Origin: Dactylonectria macrodidyma
Taxonomy: Eukaryota > Ascomycota > Sordariomycetes > Hypocreales > Nectriaceae
Direction of reading: 5' to 3'
Length of the DNA stretch: 64,000 bases
Assembly (NCBI GenBank): GCA_020744425.1
Contig: JAGMUV010000002.1
Coordinates: 3,888,501-3,952,500, forward strand
Shown here: piece by piece, positions 32,075 through 44,000 of the stretch
Numbering within the stretch: the stretch's first letter is position 1
How the letters are laid out: every line of letters begins with the position of its first letter
The notes under the pieces: generated by a model
Databases searched by the model: none
What the model saw: the letters and a program-made list of their open reading frames with translations, nothing else
Told to the model about the DNA's origin: nothing
Position numbers and translations under genes: made by a program

Positions 32075-33016
32075 TAGATACCTGGGAATAGATTGGATGA
32101 GTTGGACGGGGGCGCTGGGGATCTGGTCCGCCCAGGCTGTATTGGATGTCACGCTCGCAACCGGTCTGGCCTGTTCTCGCTCGGTCGGGCGCAAAACGCT
32201 TGCAGCACTTGTATCGTGTCCAAAGCTGCCGGGGCTGAAGTGGAAGCGATATCGAAGTGAAAAAGAGGGGCTGTTTCCCTCCAGTAGAGCGGAGCGGAAC
32301 GCCGGGGTGCTTCAGTTCCAGTGAACCCCGGAAGGACGCATCTTGGTCTCTCTCAAACCCCGAGATGGACCACGCCGATGAATCACAGATGGATCAACCC
32401 ATAGCAAGTTTGTCGGAGAGCCCTGGGTGCCACCAGTGAAACGTGCGTTGGCGTTTTTTTTGCAGCGGGCCGATGCTGTGATACCTTGGGCCAACAGCAA
32501 CTTTCGCGGGCCGGAGACGGTACCTCGCTATGCTGTCACTTGTTTCCCACGAGGCTTACTGGATGGGGCGTTTCGACGGCCGAGGCACTCTTGGTGTCAG
32601 CTCCACGCCCCGAACCCCACCCTTGACGATTGCTACAGCCCGTCGCCTGGCCATTCAGACGCCGTCTGTCTGTGTCTGTCCGTGTCTCTCTGCGTCTGGC
32701 ACACTCGCTGTCAACCTTCCGAGGCGCACTCGTGCCCATGTCGAAATACCGCACAGTCTCTGCTCTGCCGAGTGTACCACTAATCCACGGCAGTGCCTAT
32801 GCTGGCTTGCTTGACATCGCGGCAGGGTTGGGCCGCCTGATGCTGCGTCGCTGCAATCCCCAAACTTTGCGAACCAAGCCAAGACCGGGGCGCACCATCA
32901 GGGGGTGGTGTCCTTCAGCCTTATCGGGCTCAATGTCACAATACCTTAGTGATGTGAGACTTTGAGGCAGAAACGAGGCTTATTCCGTCGAGCTGCGGAT
33001 CGAGCAGGCCACAGCC

Positions 33017-33273
33017 ATCCCTTTGACTGTGCTAAGGCTACACTTACGCTAGTAGCAGGGATTTAATCCAACGAAAAGGAGAGGAAGACGAGGTACAAGA
33101 GGTCCTACCTAGTTTATGAGGTGCTAGAAGTCACGACTGTTAGAGATCTTCATTGAAATACATAACCCTCCGCATAGCCACCTAGCCTTTTGAAGTCAAC
33201 CAGCGTACCACTGATCTTCCGGGCCTCTATGCGGACTATGGGTTAAGTGTAGCCTTACCACAGTCAAAGGGAT
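33017..33273. repeat. 257-bp element with 30-bp terminal inverted repeats (MITE-like)
   Basis: The left arm 33017-33046 (ATCCCTTTGACTGTG, then TAAGGCTACACTTA after one base) is matched on the opposite strand by 33244-33273 with a single mismatch in 30. The 197-bp interior has no coding frame; a second small inverted pair (CCGCATAG at 33170, CTATGCGG at 33226) lies inside. This is the shape of a non-autonomous DNA transposon. I do not see a clean target-site duplication; the outermost AT on both sides could be part of one. It could alternatively be a hairpin-forming regulatory or non-coding RNA element. No second copy was noticed in this window. Confidence 0.6.
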
Positions 33274-34649
33274 AGTACCAGTCCATGGTTGGCCAAATAA
33301 CTCTGCGAGCCTCTGCGAATCTTTCACCGCCATCCAGGCGCCGGCTTTCTCGCTAGACCATGACTTCAGTGATTGTGATTGTGTCACACAAGCCAGGCTG
33401 GATGTACGAGACCCAGCCTATGCCGCTCCTATGCCCCAGGCAGTGAATCGCTGGGCTCACTTTTAGTTTTTCCACTTTCAGCGTGTGGGGCTGAGATCAG
33501 TGTCGCGCCCTTGCCGTCTGCCCAGCGGACTCACGGAGCATAGCCCCCTGGCATGTCGATTCTTGCGCTTGACTGTAACCAGTTCTGGAAACCTTCTTTG
33601 GCGGGTAGCCATCTGCTAATGCACTGTCACCTAAACCTTCCTGAAGTATCGTCAGATTTTATCTCGTTTCGATTTTTTTGATTTTTTTTTTTTTTGTATA
33701 GAAGAAGAAAACCTGCTCACTAACCAGAGACGATTGGTTGCATGGTCTGTAAGGCTCACTGTATCGTGCATAGGTAGGTCGCGCACAGGACATCTGCTGG
33801 CCGTCAGGCACCTTTGGAACAGCCCAGACAGAATTTAGCGAGGATGCTGCCTTGTGACAGCGTACTATCCTGACAAGCTTTGCACGCACAGTGGTGCAGA
33901 CTCCGGTATGAGCCGTAGCACTGGCGCCTGGTCACAGTCCAAAGGCGTGTGCGGGACTCTTTGCATGGGCCAGTCGGCCGTCAGCAGAATGGAAACTTAG
34001 CCCACCAACCAACCCATGTCTGGTCGCAGCTATCCAAAGAAGAAACGATTCACTGACAATTGTGATGTCGCTCAGTGCTTATTCGTCTCCGGTTTTCCGG
34101 TTGTCGATGACCCATCCGTTGATTGGGCCGGGAACGATAAACGACGTTGAAATGATGCTTAGCTAGGAGCACGGAGCACCTGTAGGTGCCTGGCTCAGCG
34201 TGTAAGTCGTGGTGTTTCGCTGGGACCGATGCGTGGCATCAGTCTTGTCCGTTCGGCATTCCGAGCTGAGTTCAAATGGTGGTGACCTAACTGCGAATAT
34301 CTGGCCCGCCAAGAGTAGAGCGTTCATGGTCCCAGCTGGAGTCCAGATTTGGACCTTTAAACGCGATTGTCAGCCACAGACGCGCCGGTATAAGTTGCGG
34401 GCCTCCCTCATCGAGTTATGCAACCATAACCGCCGAAATCCCTCGCCAGCGCTTCTTGCTTGCGGAGGTTTTTGAAGCACAAGCCAGCCGGCTAAGGTAG
34501 GTACTTGCCAGCAGACAAGCCGGAGCGCAGGTCCGACTCCACCTCGTCTTGTCTCGATGTGGCTACCACTGCGACGGAGCCTCAGAAGCGATCTGCTTGT
34601 GAGTGGGGATTTGGGGGGGAGGGGGTTCAGGAAGCCCATTTTTGATTCG

Positions 34650-34690
34650 ATCACGTGATATCATTCATCATTTTTCAAAAATCCCACGTG
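34650..34690. promoter_or_regulatory. Paired CACGTG (E-box/PHO-type) sites upstream of DUF202 gene
   Basis: CACGTG occurs at 34652-34657, within the 10-bp palindrome ATCACGTGAT, and again at 34685-34690. The two are 33 bp apart, close to three helical turns, and about 320-350 bp before the DUF202 start. CACGTG is bound by bHLH factors such as yeast Pho4 and Cbf1 and Neurospora NUC-1. Regulation of this gene by such a factor is inference. Confidence 0.4.
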
Positions 34691-35004
34691 ACATCGCTCG
34701 GTCCCGTCTAATTGGATGTCAGGATGAGGTGTGATATGATGACCTCGAAGGTGCCATGACACCTTAAGGCGCTAAACCAAATTAGGGTGCATCATCGCCA
34801 ACCTCAACCTCAACTCCAGCTTTGACGCATCTCGCGTTTTCACAGTGTATCTCGCTCAAGGCGTCGCATTTCGCTGTTGCGACTGCTGTTACTACACGCC
34901 CCTCGTGCATCTGAGTCACTAATTCTTCTGCATCTCTGCTTGCGTGCACCGCCCTGTCGCTTCGTTGGTTCCGCAATCCACTCTTGTCCAACACTGTATC
35001 CGCA

Positions 35005-35621
35005 ATGTTCCAGGTTTGCACGCCCGACTCGATAGCCAGATGTAGGCCTTGACTTGACGCTAATTATCTGTTATCAGCCACACCCAGAGGAGCATCTTCA
35101 CCTCCGCCTCCACCGGGCACGCTCGGTAGTCTTGACGACCCAGGAGTGAGTTGCCCCCTGCCTAATTGCCTAGCATTGACCTTCGCATGGACCCGCCCTA
35201 TCGGCCCCAGATCTGAGTATCGTCCCATATGATGATGATGATGATGATTTTGGTCATGACTCTGTCCTAACAATGCCTTGTTCTCAGACTCGTCGAGATC
35301 CGTGCCGCCCAACGCACCTTCGAGGGCGCATATGTCAGGACTGCTCTTGGCCAGTTTTCCTTCGCCCTCATCATCCTCAAAGTCTTCACCTCGGAGTTTT
35401 ACCCCATCGGCGCGTTGTTTGCCGTGTATGGTGTTGCGGTGATGTTAGTCGCCATATATCGTCGCTATGAGGGTAACCATCAGTTCTTCACTGCCAAGTA
35501 CGCAGATGGAAGTCTCAAGCGCAAGTTTCGGACAAGCGGCAATAGTGTCGCTTTGTTGACAGTACTCAGCTTGAGTGCTTACGTGACATTAATGGTCTTG
35601 ACATGGCGTCTTGTTTCATAA
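35005..35621 (+). CDS. DUF202 (VTC1-like) membrane protein
   Basis: Three exons (35005..35013, 35078..35145, 35288..35621) encode 136 aa; the first exon is just ATG TTC CAG. Exons 2 and 3 are well supported: GTGAGT donor, CTAACA-like branch and TTCTCAG acceptor, joining LTTQE to LVEIRAAQRTFEGAYVRTAL. That segment and the following FSFALIILKVF, GALFAVYGVAVMLVAIYRRY and LLTVLSLSAYVTLMVLTWRL form the three-helix DUF202 domain. The same fold is found in yeast Vtc1 and in the membrane part of Vtc4, which make polyphosphate at the vacuole, but this protein is not an obvious Vtc1 orthologue. It lacks SPX and polymerase domains. Intron 2 (142 nt) carries an ATG/ATC triplet microsatellite at about 35228-35247. 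The micro-exon start is the least certain part. Confidence 0.82.
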
Positions 35622-36704
35622 GTTAAGAAGATGAGGCTCAGGTTGTGTCTATGTTTATATGTGGCTTGTTATTGTGGTTTCGGAGGATGAGTGTTTGATG
35701 AATCGGACGAGGACTTGGAATCCTTATATCGGCGTTTATATATCAACTATCTAGGCTTGAATATAATCACCCATACGCACCGATCGAGAGACAAGGCTCA
35801 TCAGTTTCTACGGCGGACGCTAAACGCTTTCATGCCTCTTGTTCGGCATACGTAACACCCCATTTCCCACAAGCATACCTATCATCCGCAATACAGTTAG
35901 ACCCTTTGGCGACTTGTTGATACGTCAGACTCTCATGAAATTACAAATTATCCCCGTGCTATCAGCGAAGCAGGAACCATGGTCACAAAGTTATCAAAGC
36001 CACGTACTTTTTTTTTTTAATCCGAGAGGCACAAATCATTGCACGAGCAAGTCATGCGGCCGTAGCGAAGAACGAACACAAGAATGGTTGGAAAGCGCAA
36101 GGCCAAATTGCCCGATCAGTTGAGCGTGACTTGCACCTTAACTTTAATTCCTTAGCGCGTCGATCCGCAAGTATTTCAACCGCAGATGCATCCAATTGCC
36201 ACCAAGTCCATTTATGCCAGCTCCTTTTGCAGACACCTTCCACAATCGATTCCAAACGCGCGATACAATCAATAGTGGAAAGGACTCATAATGCACAATG
36301 TCTGTTAGGGTAGCTGCTCAATCAACTTCAAGTTAACCCTGGCAATTGTTGCACCACGTAGCGCTCTCTTCATGGTTTCATATAATTAATATTATTTCAT
36401 GAATTTAGCTCCGTCGATTAGTCTATGGTCTACTCCATGCCCTTGTCCTGAAGGTGCAAGTGTAGACTCCAGGGCATTAATCTACTCTTTCTTTTAGCCT
36501 TGATCAACAAGGCCGCATACCATGTACATTTTTTTTAGTGTAGAGAGCTTGCACGAACATCTTAACGAGTGCTGGCATCATACGGCCGTGCTTCCGCCAA
36601 ATTAATGGCCTTGAAGCCGCTGCGGTACGTTATTCGTCAACCTGGGTAATGTAACCATTGGCTTCAGACGTTTTACCAAACGACGCTTCAAAATGAAGCA
36701 GATT
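35622..36704. other. Convergent intergenic gap, 1.1 kb
   Basis: 3' flanks of the DUF202 gene (+) and the Zn(II)2Cys6 gene (-). Poly-T at 36008-36018. No further gene is supported. Confidence 0.55.
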
Positions 36705-38072
36705 TCATCTGGGGGGGTAGTAAACGTCAGGTGGAGGCTCATTATCGGAAAGGTGATGCCCAGGTTCTGCTTGCATTGGCTGGCCAGGCTCACCATATCC
36801 CCAAGCCGGGTATGGATAACTCGACTGTTGTGGTGGTTGCGGTTGGTTCCAAGCCCCAAAACCCTGTGTGAGGGTTCCTCCGGCCGGTAACTGTCCCAAA
36901 GGATCCGTTTCAAGGCCTCCACTTGTTTCCATCCCAGGCATCGGCATCGCCATTGATGGAGTATACATGTCAGGAAACATCGATGCTCTCCGGTCAAACT
37001 GTCGACTCTGTGATCCCGGTGGGTATTGAATCGGGTGCTGACCTGTCAGGGGTTCGCCACCATATGACATCGAGCGACCAGGCGGCGGGTAATTTCCCCA
37101 GGGCATATCTCCTTGGGAATCTGATTCTGCGTCGCCGGGTACCCATGTAGAAGTTGGGGTTGCAGGACCAAACGGAGAAAACTGAGCACTCATTGGTGAT
37201 TCCGGGGGGTATCCTCTCCATGTCTGGTTCAAGTCTGCGGGATTGGAGATTGGGCTTCGACTTAAGTCTGCGTGAATCCAGTTCGCTACCGGTTGCCCTC
37301 CAAAATCGACTGTCTTATTCATGGACGATCCCAAAGTTACTTGAACATTACACTTCAGCGTATGTACTTGATTCCCAAGAATGAGCAGCTCACCTCTGGC
37401 TTCGGGGGAATGTACCTCAACATTGCCAGATTTGAAGTTGGAAGGAAGGACTTTTCTCATTCGTTGGGGTATGGAACCAAGCGGGTGTTTTCCCGAGTGC
37501 TTTGCTAGGTTTCCGCTCGATGCTTCTGGGGACAATGAGGCCGTCCCCTTCGGTTCAGTCGAAGATGTGAGTGGTGCTAGCTCAGCTTGAAGTTCTGTTG
37601 GGGGAGGTTGGTCGACTGGATAGAAGATACAATCTTTGTTCATGCGTACACAGTTTGCGCAACGGTTTTGGTCGTCAAGCGGTCCAGGAGCGCATCTGAT
37701 CTTTCGCCGTCGACAGTTGCCTCGAAGAATTTAGCGTGACAGAGAGATGTAGCACCTAATAAAACATACCACAAGCAACCGTTGTTCGATGGTAACCCAG
37801 CTTGTTCTTCCTTTTGTCTGTCAGGGTCCCGAACTGAGTGGGTTGATGATGCAGCCTGGTGTTCGATGATTGTGAAGGCCTGGCACCTGAAGCGGCGTAA
37901 GGCACTTTCAAAGTTAGCTCAGCATCCTTCTCAGGTATGAAGAGTCCGTAGTGGACAGCATACCAATTGAGGAAGGTTGCTGCGGCAGTGTATGGTATGT
38001 CGGAGCATAGGCTGGTTGCGAAACATCTGCCACGGAACTGGCAGGAGGAAGGGGGTATTGATGTGACGACAT
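36705..38072 (-). CDS. Zn(II)2Cys6 transcription factor, short form
   Basis: Three exons (38072..37964, 37886..37770, 37720..36705) give 413 aa. The zinc cluster is assembled only after splicing: TTVACGNCRRRKIRC and, after a short loop, NRCANCVRMNKDCIFYP, giving the six cysteines with CX2CX6C and CX2CX6C spacing at about residues 65-100. Upstream is a basic KRKNKLGYHR. No fungal-specific TF (MHR) domain is present; the C-terminal half is Pro/Gly/Gln/Met-rich and disordered, with a YPYPAWGYG tail. The donor of intron 1 is GTATGC; its acceptor could be TTCAG (used here) or AAAG 18 nt earlier, which would add six residues in frame. A start 27 codons upstream (38153) is also open. Within exon 3 a GTGAGC at about 37394 could mark an unproven further intron. 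Nuclear regulator; targets unknown. Confidence 0.85.
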
Positions 38073-41000
38073 GATAAGGTCATGGGCTCCGTTGATCGCA
38101 GAATTGACCGCCCACGAGTTTCCAGTGCCTGAAAACTGATGATTTGAACACAAGAAGAAGAGAGTGCGGCGGCGATGGAGGCGTGTTCGACTGCGGTGTT
38201 GGGGGTGATTGATATATCAGAACGTCGAGTGTCATGCCCTAGACGAGCTGAGGAGGCGGCCGCGATATAACACTGGGTGGCAAGGTCTAACTGATCTAGC
38301 GCAGAGCGTATCCTTAACCTGAGACTGATTTCATGATAGACGACAGGCGAGCTGTCAGTATTGGTCGACGATGCAATAGGTAGAGAAGCAATCGTGCCCT
38401 AGAGTCGCAGGATGCAAGACAGGAACGGGCGACAGATGATACTCAACCAATTGAGAGGGCGTGAGGAGCCTTCGGTGGCAGTGGAACCCGGGCTAGAGAG
38501 ATCGAATTGGCAAGGTGACTGGCTCTCCTGACCCTCCAGCTAATTCGGCAGTCTGCCGCAAGGGGTATGCACTGGTGAGATGCTTGCGATGAGTTGAGGG
38601 GAGGATCGGAAGGGAAGAAGAGGGGACAATCGGAAGAAGTGGTTTTCACAGAAACAAGACTGAGGGCCGGAACCAAACACAACTAATGGCTCGAGCAAGT
38701 CCATACAGTCAATGTGGTCCTCCGTGAATATTTGAATCCTGTACCTGGAGGAGATCGACTTCTAGCGGCAGCCCGAGTCAAGGAGCTTGCCTAGTCCACC
38801 GTCAACGATGGCGGGCGGCAGCTAAGCCTGCAGCGGACCAGGGAGGGGTGTGAACAGATCGTGTCCATGCATCAACCGACCAGCTAGAATGATCAGCTCT
38901 GCGGGTATTCACCGCTCAGTATTGGCGAGTAAGATGGGTGGATGGTGAGTGGACGGTGACGGCGAGTTGGCGTTGTCCGCCACCGACTAATAATATCGAT
39001 TGACTTTGTGAGCGCATGTATCCAAAATACAAGGATCAACAGTTCTCTGAACTTTGTTTGTTTCAGCCTTTCATTTCTTCTGCCTAGGATTGAAGTGAGC
39101 ATCAGAAGATGCGAGCAATCCGCTATAGCAGACGCCATGTTGAGTACGTAGAATGTTCGTCAACAGGGAATGAACCGTCGCAGCAACGGCGGCGGACAAC
39201 CAAGACACCCCCTAAGCCGGAGCTTTGATTTGATTGGCAAATGCACATGGAAGTCCACCTCGGAGAAGACGAAAGAGTTGGAAGGGGGAGGGGGGGCGAA
39301 AATAGCCGTGAGGCTCCAGAGGCGTTGAGGAGCAATGGGGTCACCAGACATATTGGATGCCAGGTTGTTCTCTCCGATTTTTTGACGGAGCTAGCCTCCA
39401 CAAGGATTTCCAGACTAGAGACCAATGCCATCCATGGGAATGGTCAATTGAAGCGTACTTCCGAGACGAAACGAAGGATTGCCATGGACTCAACGAGCAC
39501 AGAACCACGTCAGGAGCTAGATGATGCTACCCGCCCCATCATCGCTCGCGGGTAACCCAAGGCCGTTAGATCTCCAGCTAATGGCTTCTTCGATTTAATC
39601 CCGGTTGCTGCATTGATGAGATCTGAGATTGGTCCGAATTCGTTCCTCCAAAGCCTCGTGATGTATCCGCTGCTTCCCCAGATGCAGGTTGACTCGGCAT
39701 TGATCAATCGGCTGCGCCGATTCCAAGTCCATATTTTTTGGGGCGCATGAGGCACCAGCTTTGAAAGTTTACTGCCATTTCCACTTCATTTGCAAGAGCA
39801 CACGGTACAGGACCCTTGGCAGTAACTTGCTTGCAAAGGGGTGTGCGCGAACCGGGGGCAGTGTCCCACTGCCAACCATTTCCTTGAGCCTGGTAGGCAG
39901 CTCCCAATCAGATTATCCATGTAGTACAGAGTAGTACAAGAGTGCCAGGCGATGACGACAGGGGAGTATTCCACTTGTGGAATTCAAAACCACGGAACGG
40001 AGGTAATCTCATCTTAGTGGTTGGTGTCTTTCATTAGAATTGATCATGGCAAATGATGAGCCATAACCCCCCTTGTCCCACACACATCAGTGCGAAAAGG
40101 CGTCCAGGTATTGCGCAGGTAATATAGAGCAGAGCTCCATTCCGAATTGTACCAACAAGTACCTCTTTGTCTCTTTTCTCATCATTCTTTGTAAGCCATG
40201 AACAAGAACATCACCTCCAGGGATTTAGTTCCGCTTGGCAATCAAAAGAGATGATATCCTAGCGCCTCCTGTAGTTAGGAAAAAGCAAACCTGGTGCGCA
40301 AGCATTGTCAGATTGTCTCTACCGGGGCAAAAGAAGTCGTCGGCCAGCTACTGCAGGGTGCCGCCACCTTTTTTTCCTTTTTTTAACTGCTTCTCTAATT
40401 GCTGTGGAATCTTGTCCGGCTTGTCCGGTCAGGACCCAGCGAGGCCTCAATCTCCTTTTTTGTTGTGAATCCAAGAAACTCCATACGTCACTCTCGCAGA
40501 GATTCACGCCGCGTCGATTAGAGCCTGCGGTATGCCAGTACCCCGTTCCCGGGTCCGCCTTGGAGCAATTGACTGCTGAAGAGACATCCCAGTTCATTAG
40601 CAGAATGAGGTATCCTTATCGTGCCCCAGGTTCCCTCATTTCATCGTGGATTAGGTTCAGAGAGGTTATACATGGCTCGTCCGTGCATCGACTGGGATCG
40701 TCGTCTAGGTTCGTTCTCATGCTACACAGCCGAGCTGAATATTAGGCACAGTCCATCTTCATCCTCGTCAGGTCTGCGAGATTGAAGTGCAGGCTTCGGC
40801 AAAGTGCACCATAGACAGGCATCAAAGGGCGGCTGCAGAGGACAAAAGTTACATGGCACGCGGGCTAGTAAGTCCATGAGGCGTTAGAGGCTTGCATTAT
40901 AGGGCGTCTGGGCGGGGAGGAGGATAGTCGCTTCAAAGGACCCCTGAAAGGGAGGTGTGCGGAGAGTCCCGTTGTGCCTCGTTGCCTCCAAAGGAACAGT

Positions 41001-44000
41001 TGTTGACTCAAATGTGTTGCACATCATCATGCTGCTGACAATGCTGGGGGGCCGCGCAGTTCATGTTGACAAGATTGATGTTGTGCAGCCAAGATGGACA
41101 AGCCGGAAGCAGGTTCCCCACCTGTCAGGTTTCAATTCCCAGGGTGAGCTGATCTGAGAGATCACGATCGGTGTGCGGCTTGCATCAAGTGGCTCTCGTT
41201 GACACCAGCGGGAGCGGATGCCTGCGGGAGGCCTGATGGGTGTAACGTCGATGGCCATTGGGATGTGGACAATGAAGCCGCGGTTGCAATAGTCCATATT
41301 GAGATCAATTGGATCAGCGACCCTGCGCTCTTCAGCATGCCAATCAATGCATAGAATGCTGTCCCCATTCAAAGTCTCAACTTCCCAAGGTTCAGCCTCA
41401 ACGAATTAACCTGCGAGTCATTCTGCAAATCACTATGCAAGTCTCTGCTCGAAGGCCTCCAAGGGCAACCAGGTCGCCGGGCTAGCGGCTTGATGGCTAT
41501 GACGAAACCACTCCGGCCCTTAGCGAATGCCCGTGAAGGGCCGGTGCGATTAGCGAGTGAAGACAATAAAATGGCACTGCCATTGGCGAGGATAGGCCTG
41601 TCTGGTGGCGGGGAAGTACAACGAAGTAGCTTTGTGAAGTGAGGTCCTGGCCCAATTGGGCTGGTCCATGCTCCCGGGGAGAGGTGGAGGGTCTGTCCGT
41701 CGGGATATCGAGCTCCCGCATTTGCACGTGCCGTGTCATGCCCCTGTGCCCCTTGTTACTCCACTTCGGGAGCCCCCAAGAAAAGCCCCACTGCAGTTAC
41801 GCCACACCCATCATCAAGTCCCTCCTCATGGGGCATAGGATTGAAAGCTTCAGTGCGAGTTCACACTATGCTCTTGCCTACGTGGTATGTCCATGACTCG
41901 ATCTCGGAGGCGAACTTTCATCCGCTAGCACTCACGTCCAGGAGTCAACGAATGGCCTGGTGGCTCTTTTGGCCAACGAGACTCGCTCCATTTGGTATAT
42001 AAGCGCAGTGGTACAGAGAATTACATCTTCAGGCGCTCTCGACATTGTTCACTAGGGAACGCCGTCATCGCTGCGGCCGGTTTGCAATGTACGTCCCAGC
42101 CGTCCGTGTACCCTACGAACCTAGACAACTCTTTCTCCAACCGAGCAGGTCGAAATCCTCGGGGTTCCCGTTCTACTGCGTCGTGGACTCCTCGAGGCGA
42201 CGTCACTGTATGTTTTGTCGATTCAGAGTGTCTCCTCAACGCCTACGCTCCCTTGCCGTCTTCGCCACTCCCGTTTCGAGCTACGTGCCTAAGTCAGGCC
42301 TCCCTTTCAAACTGCTTCGGATGGCGTTTATCTCGCGAGCCCAACACCACCACGCCACAGCGGCACATCAACCCATCCGTGCCTTACCAACCCGTGGACG
42401 ACTGCCGCTTTGAGCCCTCGGCATGATCAGTGCGGCAATTCCGGCCTGTCCCGTGCAACCACTACGATCTGTCCCCACTACAGGGCTGCATTTGGCCATA
42501 TCCAGCTTGGGGAATCGCCTAGCATGCACCCCTACATACCAAGGTCCTCCAGCCATAGCAACATCCGTCTCTCCATCTTTCACGACTTGTCCCGCTTACC
42601 AAGAATGGGAGACGGGATAACCACCAGGTACGGAGCACACTAGGGCCACGTCTCTCAGAGCATCGGTCACCCGTCCGATCTCTCTTGCAAATTCAGCCAT
42701 TCCCAACGCATAGTTTGGCAGCGACTCCGACGAAACACTGCTCAGAGACGTCATACTCTTCCAATGCGCACATGTAAGTCTTACAAGACGTAGTCTGTCG
42801 GCGTATTAGCTATGTCAGTTGACATGAATGTGCTCTCTATTTAGAATCACTTCTTTTAGAGTTTCTCCGTACGCCAAAACTAACACAAGCTCAGTAGGGA
42901 AGGTGTCAACTCGCCCAAGATATTCCAGTAAGCTAATTGAGAACCCTTTGTCTTCGCTTTTCTCCCTTTTCAGGTGGATCGTCATTTGCCATATGACCAA
43001 GAGCCCGGTCAGCGTCACAAGCCCGCTAAAAACCAGCTCACATAGGTGTCATCTGCGTTACCAGTGCCGCCTCAATATCTCTTTTTCTTCACAACGCCCG
43101 TAGAAATATCAAACAAGGGTAAGGTATTCGCAGTCAAAGAACGGACTCTAAGTGACAAAACTTTGCCCCCATGTTCCTTCGGCATTATGGCGCGTCGTTG
43201 TGAGAACTCTTTGCCAACGGGATTGACTGTATGACACCCAGATATCCACACTATGTATCCATGTCACATTTTTGCGCGCCAGCAGTAGTCAAGTATCTAC
43301 TCTCGTTTTCGCAAAGCGAGTCATTCGACCCCATCGCCAAAGAATCAAAAGAAATTACGACCGGGCAACGAGAACGAACCAAGGCTGGTTTCGACCCCCT
43401 CTACTCAGACATCTGCGGGGCAACCTCTCAACAACCGCACCCCACCACCAGTCGCGAAAGACAAGGCCCGATCCACTGAATGTTTCACGGCCCACCCGTT
43501 CGAGTGGATTTCTTCCCTTCAATTAGCTACTGTGTGGCAGAGGATCTGATCTCAACTTTCGGCGCGGCCGACTTACTCCAGGGACCCTTGACGTTGTCCC
43601 TAATCGCTGATCTAGTCGAACCTCCTGACCCGGAACATTTCTGTCGGGAGAGAACAGCTACAATTGTGACTCAATTCTTCTAAAACGCCTAGTCAAGCGA
43701 AGATGGACATCTAGATATCGAGTTTCAACACAAGGGCCAAGTTCCATCTCACCATTGTTGTCGATACCAACTGCGTCGAAGGGGGATGTCCCGGTGTTGA
43801 ACATCAGCCACAGTCTCTGTTCAAATTCTACCCTTTCCTCCCGTGGATGAACTCGGTTCTCCGCAGTCTCGGATCTTATGTAACTCATTGGGATTGACGA
43901 TGAAGCAATGCACTTTGCTTTTGCAGGTAACAAGTTGGACCCAACACAATGACCCGTTACCGCTCTGCACTTGAGCGAATTTGTTGCCCCGAAGGTGCCT

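Larger units (their letters stand above)
31092..35004. other. Intergenic, 3.9 kb with repeats
   Basis: 5' region of the zinc-finger gene (-) and of the DUF202 gene (+). It contains a GGTACC/CCTAGG palindrome run (32048-32074), a terminal-inverted-repeat element (33017-33273), a poly-T run at about 33677-33694 and a paired CACGTG site (34650-34690). Open frames on both strands at 31.2-32.9 kb are short and overlap each other, so no gene is called. Confidence 0.6.

Noticed and set aside
42000..42660. Several overlapping plus-strand frames of 65-144 aa
   Set aside because: Frames compete with one another, no splice join, no domain and no secretion signal; judged chance.
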